DNA of 64,000 nt from assembly GCF_016725325.1 (NCBI RefSeq), contig NZ_CP068083.1, positions 1,612,001-1,676,000 on the forward strand. Reading direction: 5' to 3'. Of the stretch, positions 28,960-37,777 are shown one piece after another. The position numbers and the translations under genes were made by a program. This DNA is from Sphingobacterium spiritivorum. Its GTDB lineage: Bacteria; Bacteroidota; Bacteroidia; Sphingobacteriales; Sphingobacteriaceae. Position 1 is the stretch's first letter; each line of letters begins with the position of its first letter. The notes under the pieces are model-generated. The model had not been told where the DNA came from. It did not search any database and was given only the letters and a program-made list of their open reading frames with translations.

Positions 28960-29169
28960 TTATTTGCAATTGCAATAGCTTCGGTCAACATAGATTTTAT
29001 TGCCATTGGAGTTTTTATAATAACATCCGCCCTTGGGGCCATCGTACAGTCTGTTTCCGTTGTAGGTACAACTTCCGGCACCAGTTGAAAGGTTTTCTAC
29101 CTCAGATTTTGTACATGCCAGTAATGAACTTAAAACAACCAAAATTAATACTATCTTTTTCATAGGCAC
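28960..29169 (-). CDS. Small Cys-rich lipoprotein
   Basis: A 69-residue (67 from the inner ATG at 29163) lipoprotein with lipobox SLLAC. The mature part is only about 50 residues: SCTYNGNRLYDGPKGGCYY, then NSNGNKIYVDRSYCNCK, with four Cys that could form two disulfides. The GP-GG-YY-N-NGNK-YV pattern resembles the short repeats seen in PBCV-type basic adaptor motifs and some secreted Bacteroidota peptides; that likeness is by eye. Function unknown. Confidence 0.7.
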   Translation of the reverse strand: MPMKKIVLILVVLSSLLACTKSEVENLSTGAGSCTYNGNRLYDGPKGGCYYKNSNGNKIYVDRSYCNCK

Positions 29170-29263
29170 GAAAATACTGCCGACACAGAACCTGAAAAAA
29201 GGGTTTCCCGTAAAGAGGTTAACCTTTGATTTTTTTTATATTTTTACTCCTTAACTATAAATT

Positions 29264-29713
29264 ATGAAAAACTACTACACTATTCTTATTCTGTTATTAG
29301 TAACGACTTTTTCCTCTTGCTCCAAAAATGAAGCTTCCCCTCCGCATGGTATGATTGATATTGCAGCGACTTTAACTAACGGTGATAAAGTCATAACCGG
29401 AGATGAGTATATATTTTGTGATATAGCTGTTATTCCTATTAAAGATTTTCCAAAAGAGATAAACAAGAATACAGTGTATCATATTTTTTCTGACATGCCT
29501 AAACACGTAAAATATGCGACGAAAGACTTTACAAAGGCCGTTCCTTCCGGAGATTATACGCTTCTGGTTCAAGTCATTGCCGCATCCGACAATTACAAAT
29601 CATTAATTGGGACATATTCTTATAAAAGGGCCTCAATATCTGAAGACAGTCCGTTCAAAGATTCTGCAAAATTTGATTTAAATAACAAAAGTGATTTTCA
29701 CCCCTGGAAGTAG
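29264..29713 (+). CDS. Uncharacterised lipoprotein
   Basis: A 149-residue protein with a lipobox ending FSSC after a hydrophobic N-terminus, so anchored in an envelope membrane. The rest looks like a single beta-rich domain (DYTLLVQVIAASDNYKSLIG). I do not recognise a family. It lies between two other small envelope genes, transcribed away from the small lipoprotein at 28960. Confidence 0.7.
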   Translation: MKNYYTILILLLVTTFSSCSKNEASPPHGMIDIAATLTNGDKVITGDEYIFCDIAVIPIKDFPKEINKNTVYHIFSDMPKHVKYATKDFTKAVPSGDYTLLVQVIAASDNYKSLIGTYSYKRASISEDSPFKDSAKFDLNNKSDFHPWK

Positions 29714-29792
29714 ATTCTATATACTATAATAGATGAACAGACTCATACTTCCTGCTTCTGTATAGACTGATATTAATCATTATCAATTTTTA

Positions 29793-29800
29793 TATCTTCG
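29793..29800 (+). promoter_or_regulatory. -7-like element of the 29824 gene
   Basis: TATCTTCG, a common TAnnTTCG variant of the Bacteroidota -7 box, 23 bases before the ATG. Confidence 0.4.
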
Positions 29801-29823
29801 CAAGATCAAATTATTAACCATCA

Positions 29824-30405
29824 ATGAAAAAAATTTTTATCACAACATTTATGGCGATAGCTTTCGCCGGCACCTCTTTTGCGCAAACAAATACGGATGT
29901 TGAAGCTCAGGTAGAGGATCACCAATTTGCTTATAATTTACTGACCAATCTTTCCTACGAAAAGGGTATTGGAAAAAAAACTACATTACGTTTATCGGGC
30001 CCTATAGCAGGAGGCGTTTTATACAGAAGTTCATCCATAACAATTAACGACTACCATTATGAAGATTCAGAATGGGGTTATGTCATCCGTCCTGCGCTTG
30101 ATGTGCAAGTCAGACATTATTACGATTTAAACAAAAGACTTAGAAAAGGAAAAAAAGTAGCACATAACTCCGGAAATTATATTGCCGGAGTAGTTGCAGC
30201 AGGCGGTCCTTCCATACTAAAAAGTGATAATGTATATGTGCCTGATTTCTTTATGGCAGTGGGTGCTATGTGGGGAATTCAGCGGAACTATGGAGAGCGT
30301 TTCATGATGAATGTAGGCATCGGTCCCGGAGTAATTTTTTATGATGGTATAAGTGAATTTACTTTTGTAGGTGGTGTAACACTTGGCTTTAGATTAGGGA
30401 AATAA
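29824..30405 (+). CDS. Outer-membrane barrel-like exported protein
   Basis: A 193-residue exported protein with a signal peptide ending SFAQ. Aromatic/Gly strands (FAYNLLTNLSYEKGIG, YGERFMMNVGIGPGVIFYDG, FVGGVTLGFRLGK) suggest a small beta-barrel. No further family assignment. Last gene before the A+T-rich island. A weak hairpin (TCCTAT/ATAGGA, 30418-30435) follows without a T run. Confidence 0.72.
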   Translation: MKKIFITTFMAIAFAGTSFAQTNTDVEAQVEDHQFAYNLLTNLSYEKGIGKKTTLRLSGPIAGGVLYRSSSITINDYHYEDSEWGYVIRPALDVQVRHYYDLNKRLRKGKKVAHNSGNYIAGVVAAGGPSILKSDNVYVPDFFMAVGAMWGIQRNYGERFMMNVGIGPGVIFYDGISEFTFVGGVTLGFRLGK

Positions 30406-30700
30406 AAGCAATAATTTTCCTATATGGAAATAGGATGCTTGAATATAAAAATTCAATAAAGTGATCATTATTAACTAAATATTTAGAGAAAAATGTTAGA
30501 ATATAATAAGCCATATAGACTTTAAGAGCTTTCGGTTGTTACAAAAGATGAATAATATAATTTTTTTTAAATAATTTAAACTTCCTTTTCTTCAAACCTG
30601 TTAAGTATTTTGTATATTCACTAAAACTATTTAACAATAAATTATGCTCTCCTCCAAATATATAAGATTTGGATTTTTTACAACCATTAATTAATCAAAA
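30406..30700. other. A+T-rich gene-free leader of the deaminase operon
   Basis: About 295 bases without a credible reading frame and without a clear TAnnTTTG promoter. In the AvcID systems described from Vibrio an inhibitory RNA (AvcI) is encoded just upstream of the deaminase gene, so this is where one would sit. No tRNA-derived direct repeat was found here. Confidence 0.35.
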
Positions 30701-32713
30701 ATGAGTTTAGATAATTTTTATAGTTTGCGAAACAACTTTTTAGTTGTTGGCCTTACTGGGAGAACGGGAGGGGGATGTAATGATGTTTGTGATTTTTTAA
30801 AATCAAGTGAAAACCCATTCAAAAATATTTCTGTTCCACAAAACCTTCATATTAATGAAATTCAAAAATTTAATATTTGTAAGAATATCCTAAATGATTC
30901 AACAAATGAATGGCGTAAATTTTCCGTTATAAAATACCGTGATATTTTATTATTATTTTTTCTAGAAGAATTACAGAAAAAATGTTCAAATGACTTTTCA
31001 AATTTAAATTTAGATTTACTTATCAATCTTTTCAACAGGCTTTATAATTTAAACCAAAATGTCACTAGACGATTAGGGCAAGACGATTTGTCGGATAAAA
31101 TTGTACAACAGATCCTTAGATATTTAAAAGATAATATTTCTGAACTTATTAGTTTTGATAAATTATTTGATCTTTTAAAAAGCGGTGTATCTAAAAAAGA
31201 GAACCTAAATTTTTTGAATGATTTATTCTTTAATAATTTCAGTGTTTTTGCTAAAGGTTTCTTTGAAAAAATTGATAAAATTGACATTGTAGCTCGTCAA
31301 CTTTTCTTACAGGATATAGCATGCAATCTCAGATCTTCTGGACATATAACTTTTGAAGATAATAATAAGAAAAGAGAAACCGAGAGTATTTTTACAGTAG
31401 CCGTGGCAATTAAGAATATCATTAAATTAAACAGAGGGGCTATTGGTTGGAATAGAATTATAATTGATTCTTTAAAGAATTCTTTGGAAATCAATTTTTT
31501 TAGAGAAAGATACTCAGGTTTTTATTTGATAGCATCAAGTCGTGATGAACAACAAGCTAACGAATATCTTAAAAACAAGATTGAACAACTAGGATTCAGT
31601 AATGCAAAGCTATCTTCTATCATTGATAAGATAAAAGAAATAGATAATGCTCACTATCAAATTAAAGATTTTAAAGCTGGAAAATTCTCCACTCCAGATC
31701 TCGAAAATTGTATACAAAAAGCAGATTACTACATCTATAACAGTAAGGATCCTGAAATTGAGCCTATTAAGTATGAAAGTGAAAATTATAGATATTTAAA
31801 TTTAGAAATGCAACTTTTAAAATTTTTAGCCTTAATTTACAAACCTGGCATAATTACTCCATCAGCAATTGAGAGGTCTATGCAGGTAGCTTTTAGTTCA
31901 AAGTATAATTCAGGGTGTATATCAAGACAAGTTGGGGCTGTGGTAACAGATTCCAGTTACTCTGTTAAATCATTAGGATGGAACGAAGTGCCACAAGGAC
32001 AAACTCCATGCTCCTTAAGAAGTTTAAAAGAATTAGCTTTAAATCAGAGAATTAATGTCTATTCTGATTACGAAAAAAATGGCGGTAATTATTCAGGTAA
32101 GACTTTTAAAGAAAAAGTGAAAGAGACACTAATAGATGTGTATGGTGAGGAAGATAATTTCTTTAATAATTTAAATGGACATAATTGCCCATATTGTTTT
32201 AAGGATTTTCATAATGCGTTTGAAGGTAAAGAGAATCAAGTTCATACTAGATCTCTTCATGCAGAAGAAAATGCAATGTTACAAATTTCTAAATTCGGTG
32301 GACAACCATTACATGGAGGCATTTTATTTACAACAGCTAGTCCATGTGAGTTATGTTCCAAAAAAGCTTTTCAACTTGGAATTAAGAAAGTATTCTACAT
32401 TGACCCCTATCCAGGTATTGCCAAAGAACAAATTTTGAAAGCAGGAAATGAGATGAAAACTAACCCAGAACTTTTTTTATTTCAGGGTGCTGTTGGAAGA
32501 GGATATTTCAAGCTTTATGAGCCCTATATGTCAATTAAAGATGAAACGTTTATCCGCACCAACATAAAACCTCAAGTATCAGAAGATAAGCTTTTTAAAA
32601 GCTTAAAAGAACAGTTATTGACAAAATTTCCAGAAAGTAAAGAGTTAGAAAATATATCAACATATAAAGAACTTGTTCAAGTTATTGAAATAGGATTGAA
32701 AACCAAAAAATAG
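30701..32713 (+). CDS. Anti-phage dCTP/dCMP deaminase, AvcD-like
   Basis: A 670-residue two-part protein matching the anti-phage deaminases that drain dCTP (and dCMP) during infection. The N-terminus has a P-loop-like motif, FLVVGLTGRTGGGCND (G17 to D28), in which the usual Lys is replaced, as in this family. The C-terminal zinc deaminase domain has HAEEN (H520, E522) and SPCELC (C549, C552), the complete catalytic set, plus a CPYC pair before it and SSKYNSGCISRQVGAVVTD entering the domain. The middle is long and Asn/Lys-rich. It is the first of three genes: TcmP starts four bases after its stop. Base composition is clearly lower in G+C than the neighbours (19 G+C in bases 31021-31080). Confidence 0.88.
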   Translation: MSLDNFYSLRNNFLVVGLTGRTGGGCNDVCDFLKSSENPFKNISVPQNLHINEIQKFNICKNILNDSTNEWRKFSVIKYRDILLLFFLEELQKKCSNDFSNLNLDLLINLFNRLYNLNQNVTRRLGQDDLSDKIVQQILRYLKDNISELISFDKLFDLLKSGVSKKENLNFLNDLFFNNFSVFAKGFFEKIDKIDIVARQLFLQDIACNLRSSGHITFEDNNKKRETESIFTVAVAIKNIIKLNRGAIGWNRIIIDSLKNSLEINFFRERYSGFYLIASSRDEQQANEYLKNKIEQLGFSNAKLSSIIDKIKEIDNAHYQIKDFKAGKFSTPDLENCIQKADYYIYNSKDPEIEPIKYESENYRYLNLEMQLLKFLALIYKPGIITPSAIERSMQVAFSSKYNSGCISRQVGAVVTDSSYSVKSLGWNEVPQGQTPCSLRSLKELALNQRINVYSDYEKNGGNYSGKTFKEKVKETLIDVYGEEDNFFNNLNGHNCPYCFKDFHNAFEGKENQVHTRSLHAEENAMLQISKFGGQPLHGGILFTTASPCELCSKKAFQLGIKKVFYIDPYPGIAKEQILKAGNEMKTNPELFLFQGAVGRGYFKLYEPYMSIKDETFIRTNIKPQVSEDKLFKSLKEQLLTKFPESKELENISTYKELVQVIEIGLKTKK

Positions 32714-32717
32714 TTTT

Positions 32718-33800
32718 ATGCCAGTTAAAAACCTATTTCAGAAACCTTTTGATGAGGGAACGAATACAAAGTTAGATATTGTAAGGCAATACTTTGAAGA
32801 ATGGCTCCCGGTTTTTGTAGCAAAAAAACAGCCTATATGGAGAACAATACAGATTTTTGATTTTTTCGCTGGACAGGGGAAAGATAAAGAAGGAAAGGAT
32901 GGTAGTCCTTTAATATTTATCCAAGTAATTAAATCCTTAAAGGAACTTATTTTAAAAAATAAATTGAAAATAATCTTACACTTAAATGAATTAAATATTG
33001 ATAATTTCAACATTTTAGTAGAAAATACTTCACAACAAGATGATTTATTCGAAATAAAAACTTACAACTCCGACTTTAAATCTACTTTTGATAAGCTTTA
33101 TCTATCAATGAAAGGGTCTGCAAATTTTTTATTTTTTGATCAAAATGGTATAAAAGAGATTACTGAACCCTTATTTAGACAAATAGTCACCTTAAAGCAG
33201 ACAGATTTTTTACTATTCATTTCATCGTCATATTTTAAAAGGTTTTCTAATACAGATGAATTTAAAAAATATTTCAATTTTGATAGGTCTTTTCTTGAGA
33301 ATTCCCATTATTATCATATTCACAGAAAAGTATTAGAACATTATAAACTTTTCATTCCAAGCGAAAAACAGTATTATTTAGCACCGTTTTCAATTAAGAA
33401 AGAAAGAAATATTTATGGTTTAATTTTTGGAACACATCATACATTAGGAATCGAAAAGTTTCTTAATGTATGTTGGAAAAAAGATAAGTTAAGGGGAGAG
33501 GCTAATTATGATATTGATAATGAGAAAATAAATACAACAACCCCCTTTTTATTTGATGATTTAAATATACCTCAAAAGATTGATATTTTTGAAAAAGGAT
33601 TGCATAAGCAAATATTTGAAAATAACATGAAAGGTATTAAAGAAATATATTTATATACATTGAGTGAGGGCTTTCTTTATAAAGATGCCAATAAAATTTT
33701 AATTGAACTAAAAAATAAGAGAAAAATTACGTTCAATGATATTTTAATTACAAAGAACCTACATAAATTAAAAAAGAATGAGTTCATAGAAATATTTTAA
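32718..33800 (+). CDS. Three-Cys-motif partner protein TcmP
   Basis: A 360-residue protein of the TcmP family, which is named for always accompanying a three-Cys protein like the next gene. It begins FDEGTNTKLDIVRQYFEEWLP and has a SAM-methyltransferase-like motif I, FDFFAGQGKD (D48 to G54), and a later FLFFDQNGIKE at the place of the family's D-P-x-G motif. That suggests a Rossmann-fold methyltransferase or a degenerate one; no NPPY-type catalytic motif is seen. Activity is unknown. It lies four bases after the deaminase gene and nine before the next, so is surely in one operon with them. Confidence 0.82.
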   Translation: MPVKNLFQKPFDEGTNTKLDIVRQYFEEWLPVFVAKKQPIWRTIQIFDFFAGQGKDKEGKDGSPLIFIQVIKSLKELILKNKLKIILHLNELNIDNFNILVENTSQQDDLFEIKTYNSDFKSTFDKLYLSMKGSANFLFFDQNGIKEITEPLFRQIVTLKQTDFLLFISSSYFKRFSNTDEFKKYFNFDRSFLENSHYYHIHRKVLEHYKLFIPSEKQYYLAPFSIKKERNIYGLIFGTHHTLGIEKFLNVCWKKDKLRGEANYDIDNEKINTTTPFLFDDLNIPQKIDIFEKGLHKQIFENNMKGIKEIYLYTLSEGFLYKDANKILIELKNKRKITFNDILITKNLHKLKKNEFIEIF

Positions 33801-33809
33801 TCAAAAAGT

Positions 33810-34550
33810 ATGAAAGCTACTTCAAAAATTGAATGGACTGAAGCAACTTGGAACCCTTCAACAGGCTGCAATAAAGTGACTTCTGGATGTAAACATTGTT
33901 ACGCTGAATCTATGGCGATGCGCTTAAAAGCCATGGGAGCACCAGGTTATGACAATGGTTTTGAGTTTACACTTATGCCAGATCGTTTAGAAATGCCCCT
34001 TAAAATAAAAAAGCCTACAAAGTTTTTTGTAAATTCTATGAGTGATTTATTTCATGAAGAAATGCCATTCGAATTTTTAGATAGGGTTTTTGATATAATT
34101 CGTTTAACACCGTATCATACATATCAAATTTTAACAAAGAGAGAGCTTATATTGGAAAAATATTGTAAAACCAGATCGATTCCAGAGAATGTTTGGTTAG
34201 GCGTTACTGTAGAGTTTCAAAAAGCAAAGCAAAGAATAGATATACTCAGAAAAATTGAAGCGAAAATTAGATTTCTTTCAATAGAACCTTTGTTAGAAGA
34301 TTTAGGTATTTTAGACTTATCAAATATCCATTGGGTCATTGTTGGTGGGGAAAGTGGATCAAAGGCCAGGCCGATGAAGCCTGAATGGGCATTAAAAGTT
34401 TTGAAACAATGCAATGACCAAAATATAGCATTCTTTTTTAAACAATGGGGAACTTGGGGAGTCGATGGGGTTAAGCGAAGCAAAAAAGCGAATGGAAGAG
34501 TTCTTGATGGTAAAGAATGGAATGAAGAGCCAGATCTTGAATACATTTAA
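33810..34550 (+). CDS. Gp37/Gp68-family (DUF5131) three-Cys-motif protein
   Basis: A 246-residue protein of the phage Gp37/Gp68 family. The N-terminus reads IEWTEATWNPSTGC and has the cluster C20-x6-C27-x2-C30 (GCNKVTSGCKHCYAE), a radical-SAM-like iron-sulfur motif with unusual spacing. Other family phrases are FFVNSMSDLFHEEMP, YQILTKR, VWLGVTVE, and WVIVGGESGSKARPM near the C-terminus. The barrel-like order fits a radical SAM enzyme or relative. The target of the TcmP pair is not known to me. Last gene of the operon; it converges on tRNA-Lys. Confidence 0.85.
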   Translation: MKATSKIEWTEATWNPSTGCNKVTSGCKHCYAESMAMRLKAMGAPGYDNGFEFTLMPDRLEMPLKIKKPTKFFVNSMSDLFHEEMPFEFLDRVFDIIRLTPYHTYQILTKRELILEKYCKTRSIPENVWLGVTVEFQKAKQRIDILRKIEAKIRFLSIEPLLEDLGILDLSNIHWVIVGGESGSKARPMKPEWALKVLKQCNDQNIAFFFKQWGTWGVDGVKRSKKANGRVLDGKEWNEEPDLEYI

Positions 34551-34563
34551 AGGTCTCGAAAAC

Positions 34564-34600
34564 TAAAAAAACCTTTCTCTCTACGAAAAAGGTTCTTTTC
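34564..34600 (-). terminator. Terminator after tRNA-Lys
   Basis: AACCTTT (34570-34576) pairs with AAAGGTT (34588-34594); on the minus strand a run of T follows. It also stands at the end of the deaminase operon and may serve both. Confidence 0.65.
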
Positions 34601-34606
34601 AGAAAG

Positions 34607-34679
34607 TGACCCCGCTGAGGCTCGAACTCAGGACCCACAGATTAAGAGTCTGTTGCTCTACCAACTGAGCTACGAAGTC
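34607..34679 (-). tRNA. tRNA-Lys (CTT)
   Basis: Cloverleaf on the minus strand: acceptor GACTTCG with CGGGGTC, D-arm AGCTCAGTTGG, anticodon stem ACAGA/TCTGT with loop CTCTTAA giving CTT, T-arm GAGTTCGAGCC, discriminator A. CCA is not encoded. Its 3' end faces the A+T-rich island. Confidence 0.95.
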
Positions 34680-34701
34680 AGATTTGCTCGAGGGCTATAA
34701 A

Positions 34702-34732
34702 CAAAGTTACAGTTGTACACCAATAAAACAAA
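34702..34732 (-). promoter_or_regulatory. Promoter of tRNA-Lys
   Basis: Minus strand TTTG (34729-34732), 19-base spacer, TAACTTTG (34702-34709), 22 bases before the tRNA. Confidence 0.75.
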
Positions 34733-34853
34733 TGCTTTAAAGAATTTTTTACACCGCTGTTGTACAGGAAAACCCTTTATTTCGAATACAAAAATTTTTA
34801 ACCATGTGATAGCATTTCTTATTCTTAACTTGCATAAGAAATAATCCTGAATT

Positions 34854-35312
34854 ATGTTTCTGAGAATAGTTATCAATACACTGACGGCACTGCTTATTTT
34901 TCCTGTCATTATCTCTTATAGAGAATGGAGCAATATCCTCAGCGGCAATTACCAGTATTATGATACGACATATGAATCTGCAGGTGAATATATAAGCAAA
35001 ATCATATTACACCCGATGGCTTATCCCTTAATGCCGGTTCTTTTTCTGCTCTTCATCCTTATGCCGTTTCAGTTTATAAAGAATTATTACAAGCATAAAG
35101 GCAGGGAGCCGTCCTTTTTAAAAAAATGGCTGATATTTTCCCTTTTGCTCGTAATCTGTGGAATACTATGGGGTATGGTTAGTAATATCTGGCAGACAGT
35201 ATGGTATCACAATTTGGTCTACCTGCTTTATATTGCCGGATTTTCTCTGTTTTTCACTTCATTATTACATGTTACGGCCGACAAAGTAAAAGAAAAGCCG
35301 GTTGCAGAGTAG
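34854..35312 (+). CDS. Uncharacterised four-helix membrane protein
   Basis: A 152-residue integral membrane protein with hydrophobic helices near residues 4-21, 57-76, 88-108 and 117-138, a soluble Tyr-rich loop (NYQYYDTTYES) after the first helix and a charged C-terminal tail. No family recognised. It stands alone between tRNA-Lys and the FhuA-like receptor gene; the stop codon is inside the terminator hairpin. Confidence 0.7.
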   Translation: MFLRIVINTLTALLIFPVIISYREWSNILSGNYQYYDTTYESAGEYISKIILHPMAYPLMPVLFLLFILMPFQFIKNYYKHKGREPSFLKKWLIFSLLLVICGILWGMVSNIWQTVWYHNLVYLLYIAGFSLFFTSLLHVTADKVKEKPVAE

Positions 35313-35330
35313 AATTGCAACCGGCTTATA
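35293..35330. terminator. Bidirectional terminator
   Basis: AAGCCGGTTGCA (35295-35306) pairs with TGCAACCGGCTT (35316-35327) around GAGTAGAAT, between the convergent membrane-protein and receptor genes. T runs are weak on both sides. Confidence 0.7.
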
Positions 35331-35365
35331 CATTTCATGTAAGAAAGAATTCTCCTCTCTGTATT

Positions 35366-37777
35366 TTAAAACTTCAGGGTCAGCTCCGCTGTAAAATTGC
35401 GTGGCATCTGTGCGACCACCACTCCCTGTCCGGCGAAATATTGGGCATTACCCAGATTATTCATTTTGAATCCGAATCTGTACTTCTCTTTTTCCAGAGA
35501 AACAGAAGCATTGATCAGCGTATAAGCAGGGAAAGTAAAGCGTCCTGTCACCACTTTATCCTCACTGATCTGTTCGCCTACACGATTGACACCAAATCCA
35601 AATCCAAGCCCATGCAACACACGCGTCTGCAAGACATAACTCGCCCATGAATTAAAGACATGCGCCGGACCTGCTGATCCCGGACGACGACCTTCTACTG
35701 AAGCATCCGCTTTTTGAAATTTACTGTCATTATAGGTATAACCTGTCATAATATTCAATCCGGCAATCGGGTTCGTAATCAGTTCAAACTCCAGACCTTT
35801 GCTGCGCTGTTCACCATCCTGAATAGTGATCAGATATTCTTTACCGCCCTGTTCTACGGCGATATCACGGGACATGTTATTAACCGTGATATCATAGTAA
35901 GATGCTGTAAGGTTAAATCTGTTCTCCCATAGATTTGTTTTCACTCCTGCCTCCCACTGATTGGCCATCTGCGGTTTCAGATTACCGTTATATTCCGGTA
36001 ATTGTTGCGTTACAGGAGCCACATAGCTGAATCCGTTCATATAGTTTGCATAAGTCGACAGGCGATCTTTCAGTACCTGATAGACCATGCCCACTTTTGG
36101 CGACCAGGCTGTCTGCTTAAACTCTCCTGTACGCACATTGTTATTCAGATTCAACTGTCCGCGGCTGTTGTAATGATCGACACGCAAACTCAATAAAGTC
36201 GTCCAGCGATCTGTCAGATATACCACATCCGACAGGTATGCTCCGTAAATATTACTGGAGGTATAATTACGCACCATTGGCGATTTAGATTTCTGAATGC
36301 TGGCTGTAGCCAGTTCCCGGGAAATAAAACCATAATCATTTTCCAGATCCCGACCATTGATTGTATCGTATTTTACTATCGGAGAGTGGTTGTTTCGGGT
36401 AGACTGATTCAGATAATCCAGACCGATCAACACCTTATTCTTAATACTTCCGATATGAAATGTACCGTTAAAATTCTGCTGTACACTCGTAGAACTACCT
36501 TCCGAATTGTTCCATTGTACATTTCGCTCCAACAGCGCATCGCTGTCATTGCCACGGATAAACTGATACTGGTATAAGCCTTCTGTTTTTCTGAAATTGC
36601 GGGAAAGTAATGTTTGGGAGGTCCAGTTTTCTGAAATTTTATAGTTGACTTCACCCTTGATATTGATGGATGGCGCCTTCAGCGTCATATCATTATTGGA
36701 ATAAGAGCGCTTCCAGTCAAAACCCAGTTCATCCGGTGTATGCGCATAAAACGGACGTGTTCTTGCAAAAAAGATAATCGGCGTATTCGTTCCTTCGTAG
36801 TTATACAGCTGTGCCCCCAGATTGAAGGTCAGTTTATCGTTGACCTCATAACTGAATGTCGGTGCAGCAAAGAAAGATTTTCGGAACTCCGAATCTCTGA
36901 ATCCGTTTTGATACTGATAAGCCGAGTTGAAACGGAAAAGTGTCTTTCTGGATTTGGTCACCGGTCCATATACATCCGCTGTCAGACGGTTGAGGTTATA
37001 ACTCCCCAGAAAATAAGAAACCTGTCCGCCAAAATAATCCTTTGGTTTTTTGGTCATAATATTGACCAATCCTCCAAATGAAGTAACCGCACCCCCGTAT
37101 AACGTTCCGGATGGCCCTTTTAATACCGTTACACGTTCTATATCTGCCGGATCAATTTCCCCGTTAGTCGTCGCCGGCACACCATCCACCATCGATACTT
37201 TGGTCGGGAATCCGCGCAGACTGTAATAGAATGAACCGTCACCGCTGCCGCGCCCCGGACTTCCCTGCATTTTGACCATTCCCGGTACATTTCGCAGGGC
37301 ATCCGAAAGATCTGTAATCAGCTGTTCTTTCATAATCTGCTGATTGACACTGGTCAGCGCCTGTGGGTTTTCCAGATAACGCAAAGGCATCTTGGCTGCT
37401 GTGGTGCTATCCTTATCCAGAAACTTATTCCGTCGGTAACCATAGACGGTCACACCGTCCAGATCATGGTACTTTTTAGTGGCATAGATCGTTGGCAGTT
37501 CTGCCATACCTGCTGTAAGCTGTATATTCTCCCGCAGCACTTCAATATCGTTCAACGTTACCTGTATAACATACTCTCCGGGAGGAACATTATCCAGATA
37601 AAATTCACCGGTTTTATCGGTTCTGGACTGATAAGAGGTATTTAATAATCGCAACAGGGCATCCTTAACGGGTACCTGATCTGTGAGCATAATTTTTCCG
37701 CGCACCCGTTCCTGTTTCTGTGCCGCACCGGTTAAGGGCAATACACAGCACAATAAAATAATAAAGACTGATCTCAT
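35366..37777 (-). CDS. TonB-dependent siderophore-type receptor (FhuA-like)
   Basis: An 803-residue outer-membrane receptor for energised uptake, most like ferric-hydroxamate receptors. Signal peptide ends GAAQ; an N-terminal carboxypeptidase-regulatory-like domain follows (KIMLTDQVPVKDALLRLL, SYQSRTDKTGEFYLDNVPPGEY). The plug has ALRNVPGMVKMQGSPGRGSG, SMVDGVPATTNGEIDPADIERVTVLKG split by the usual loop, and GGLVNIMTKKP. The barrel ends FTAELTLKF. The siderophore subtype is judged from motif style (YSNNDMTLKAP, TNLWENRFNLTASYYDI). The promoter found at 38091-38120 implies a leader of about 300 bases. Confidence 0.9.
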   Translation of the reverse strand: MRSVFIILLCCVLPLTGAAQKQERVRGKIMLTDQVPVKDALLRLLNTSYQSRTDKTGEFYLDNVPPGEYVIQVTLNDIEVLRENIQLTAGMAELPTIYATKKYHDLDGVTVYGYRRNKFLDKDSTTAAKMPLRYLENPQALTSVNQQIMKEQLITDLSDALRNVPGMVKMQGSPGRGSGDGSFYYSLRGFPTKVSMVDGVPATTNGEIDPADIERVTVLKGPSGTLYGGAVTSFGGLVNIMTKKPKDYFGGQVSYFLGSYNLNRLTADVYGPVTKSRKTLFRFNSAYQYQNGFRDSEFRKSFFAAPTFSYEVNDKLTFNLGAQLYNYEGTNTPIIFFARTRPFYAHTPDELGFDWKRSYSNNDMTLKAPSINIKGEVNYKISENWTSQTLLSRNFRKTEGLYQYQFIRGNDSDALLERNVQWNNSEGSSTSVQQNFNGTFHIGSIKNKVLIGLDYLNQSTRNNHSPIVKYDTINGRDLENDYGFISRELATASIQKSKSPMVRNYTSSNIYGAYLSDVVYLTDRWTTLLSLRVDHYNSRGQLNLNNNVRTGEFKQTAWSPKVGMVYQVLKDRLSTYANYMNGFSYVAPVTQQLPEYNGNLKPQMANQWEAGVKTNLWENRFNLTASYYDITVNNMSRDIAVEQGGKEYLITIQDGEQRSKGLEFELITNPIAGLNIMTGYTYNDSKFQKADASVEGRRPGSAGPAHVFNSWASYVLQTRVLHGLGFGFGVNRVGEQISEDKVVTGRFTFPAYTLINASVSLEKEKYRFGFKMNNLGNAQYFAGQGVVVAQMPRNFTAELTLKF

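Noticed and set aside
30406..30700. attL copy of the tRNA-Lys 3' end
   Set aside because: I compared the tRNA 3' half with this stretch by eye and found no match of useful length; no integrase gene is present.
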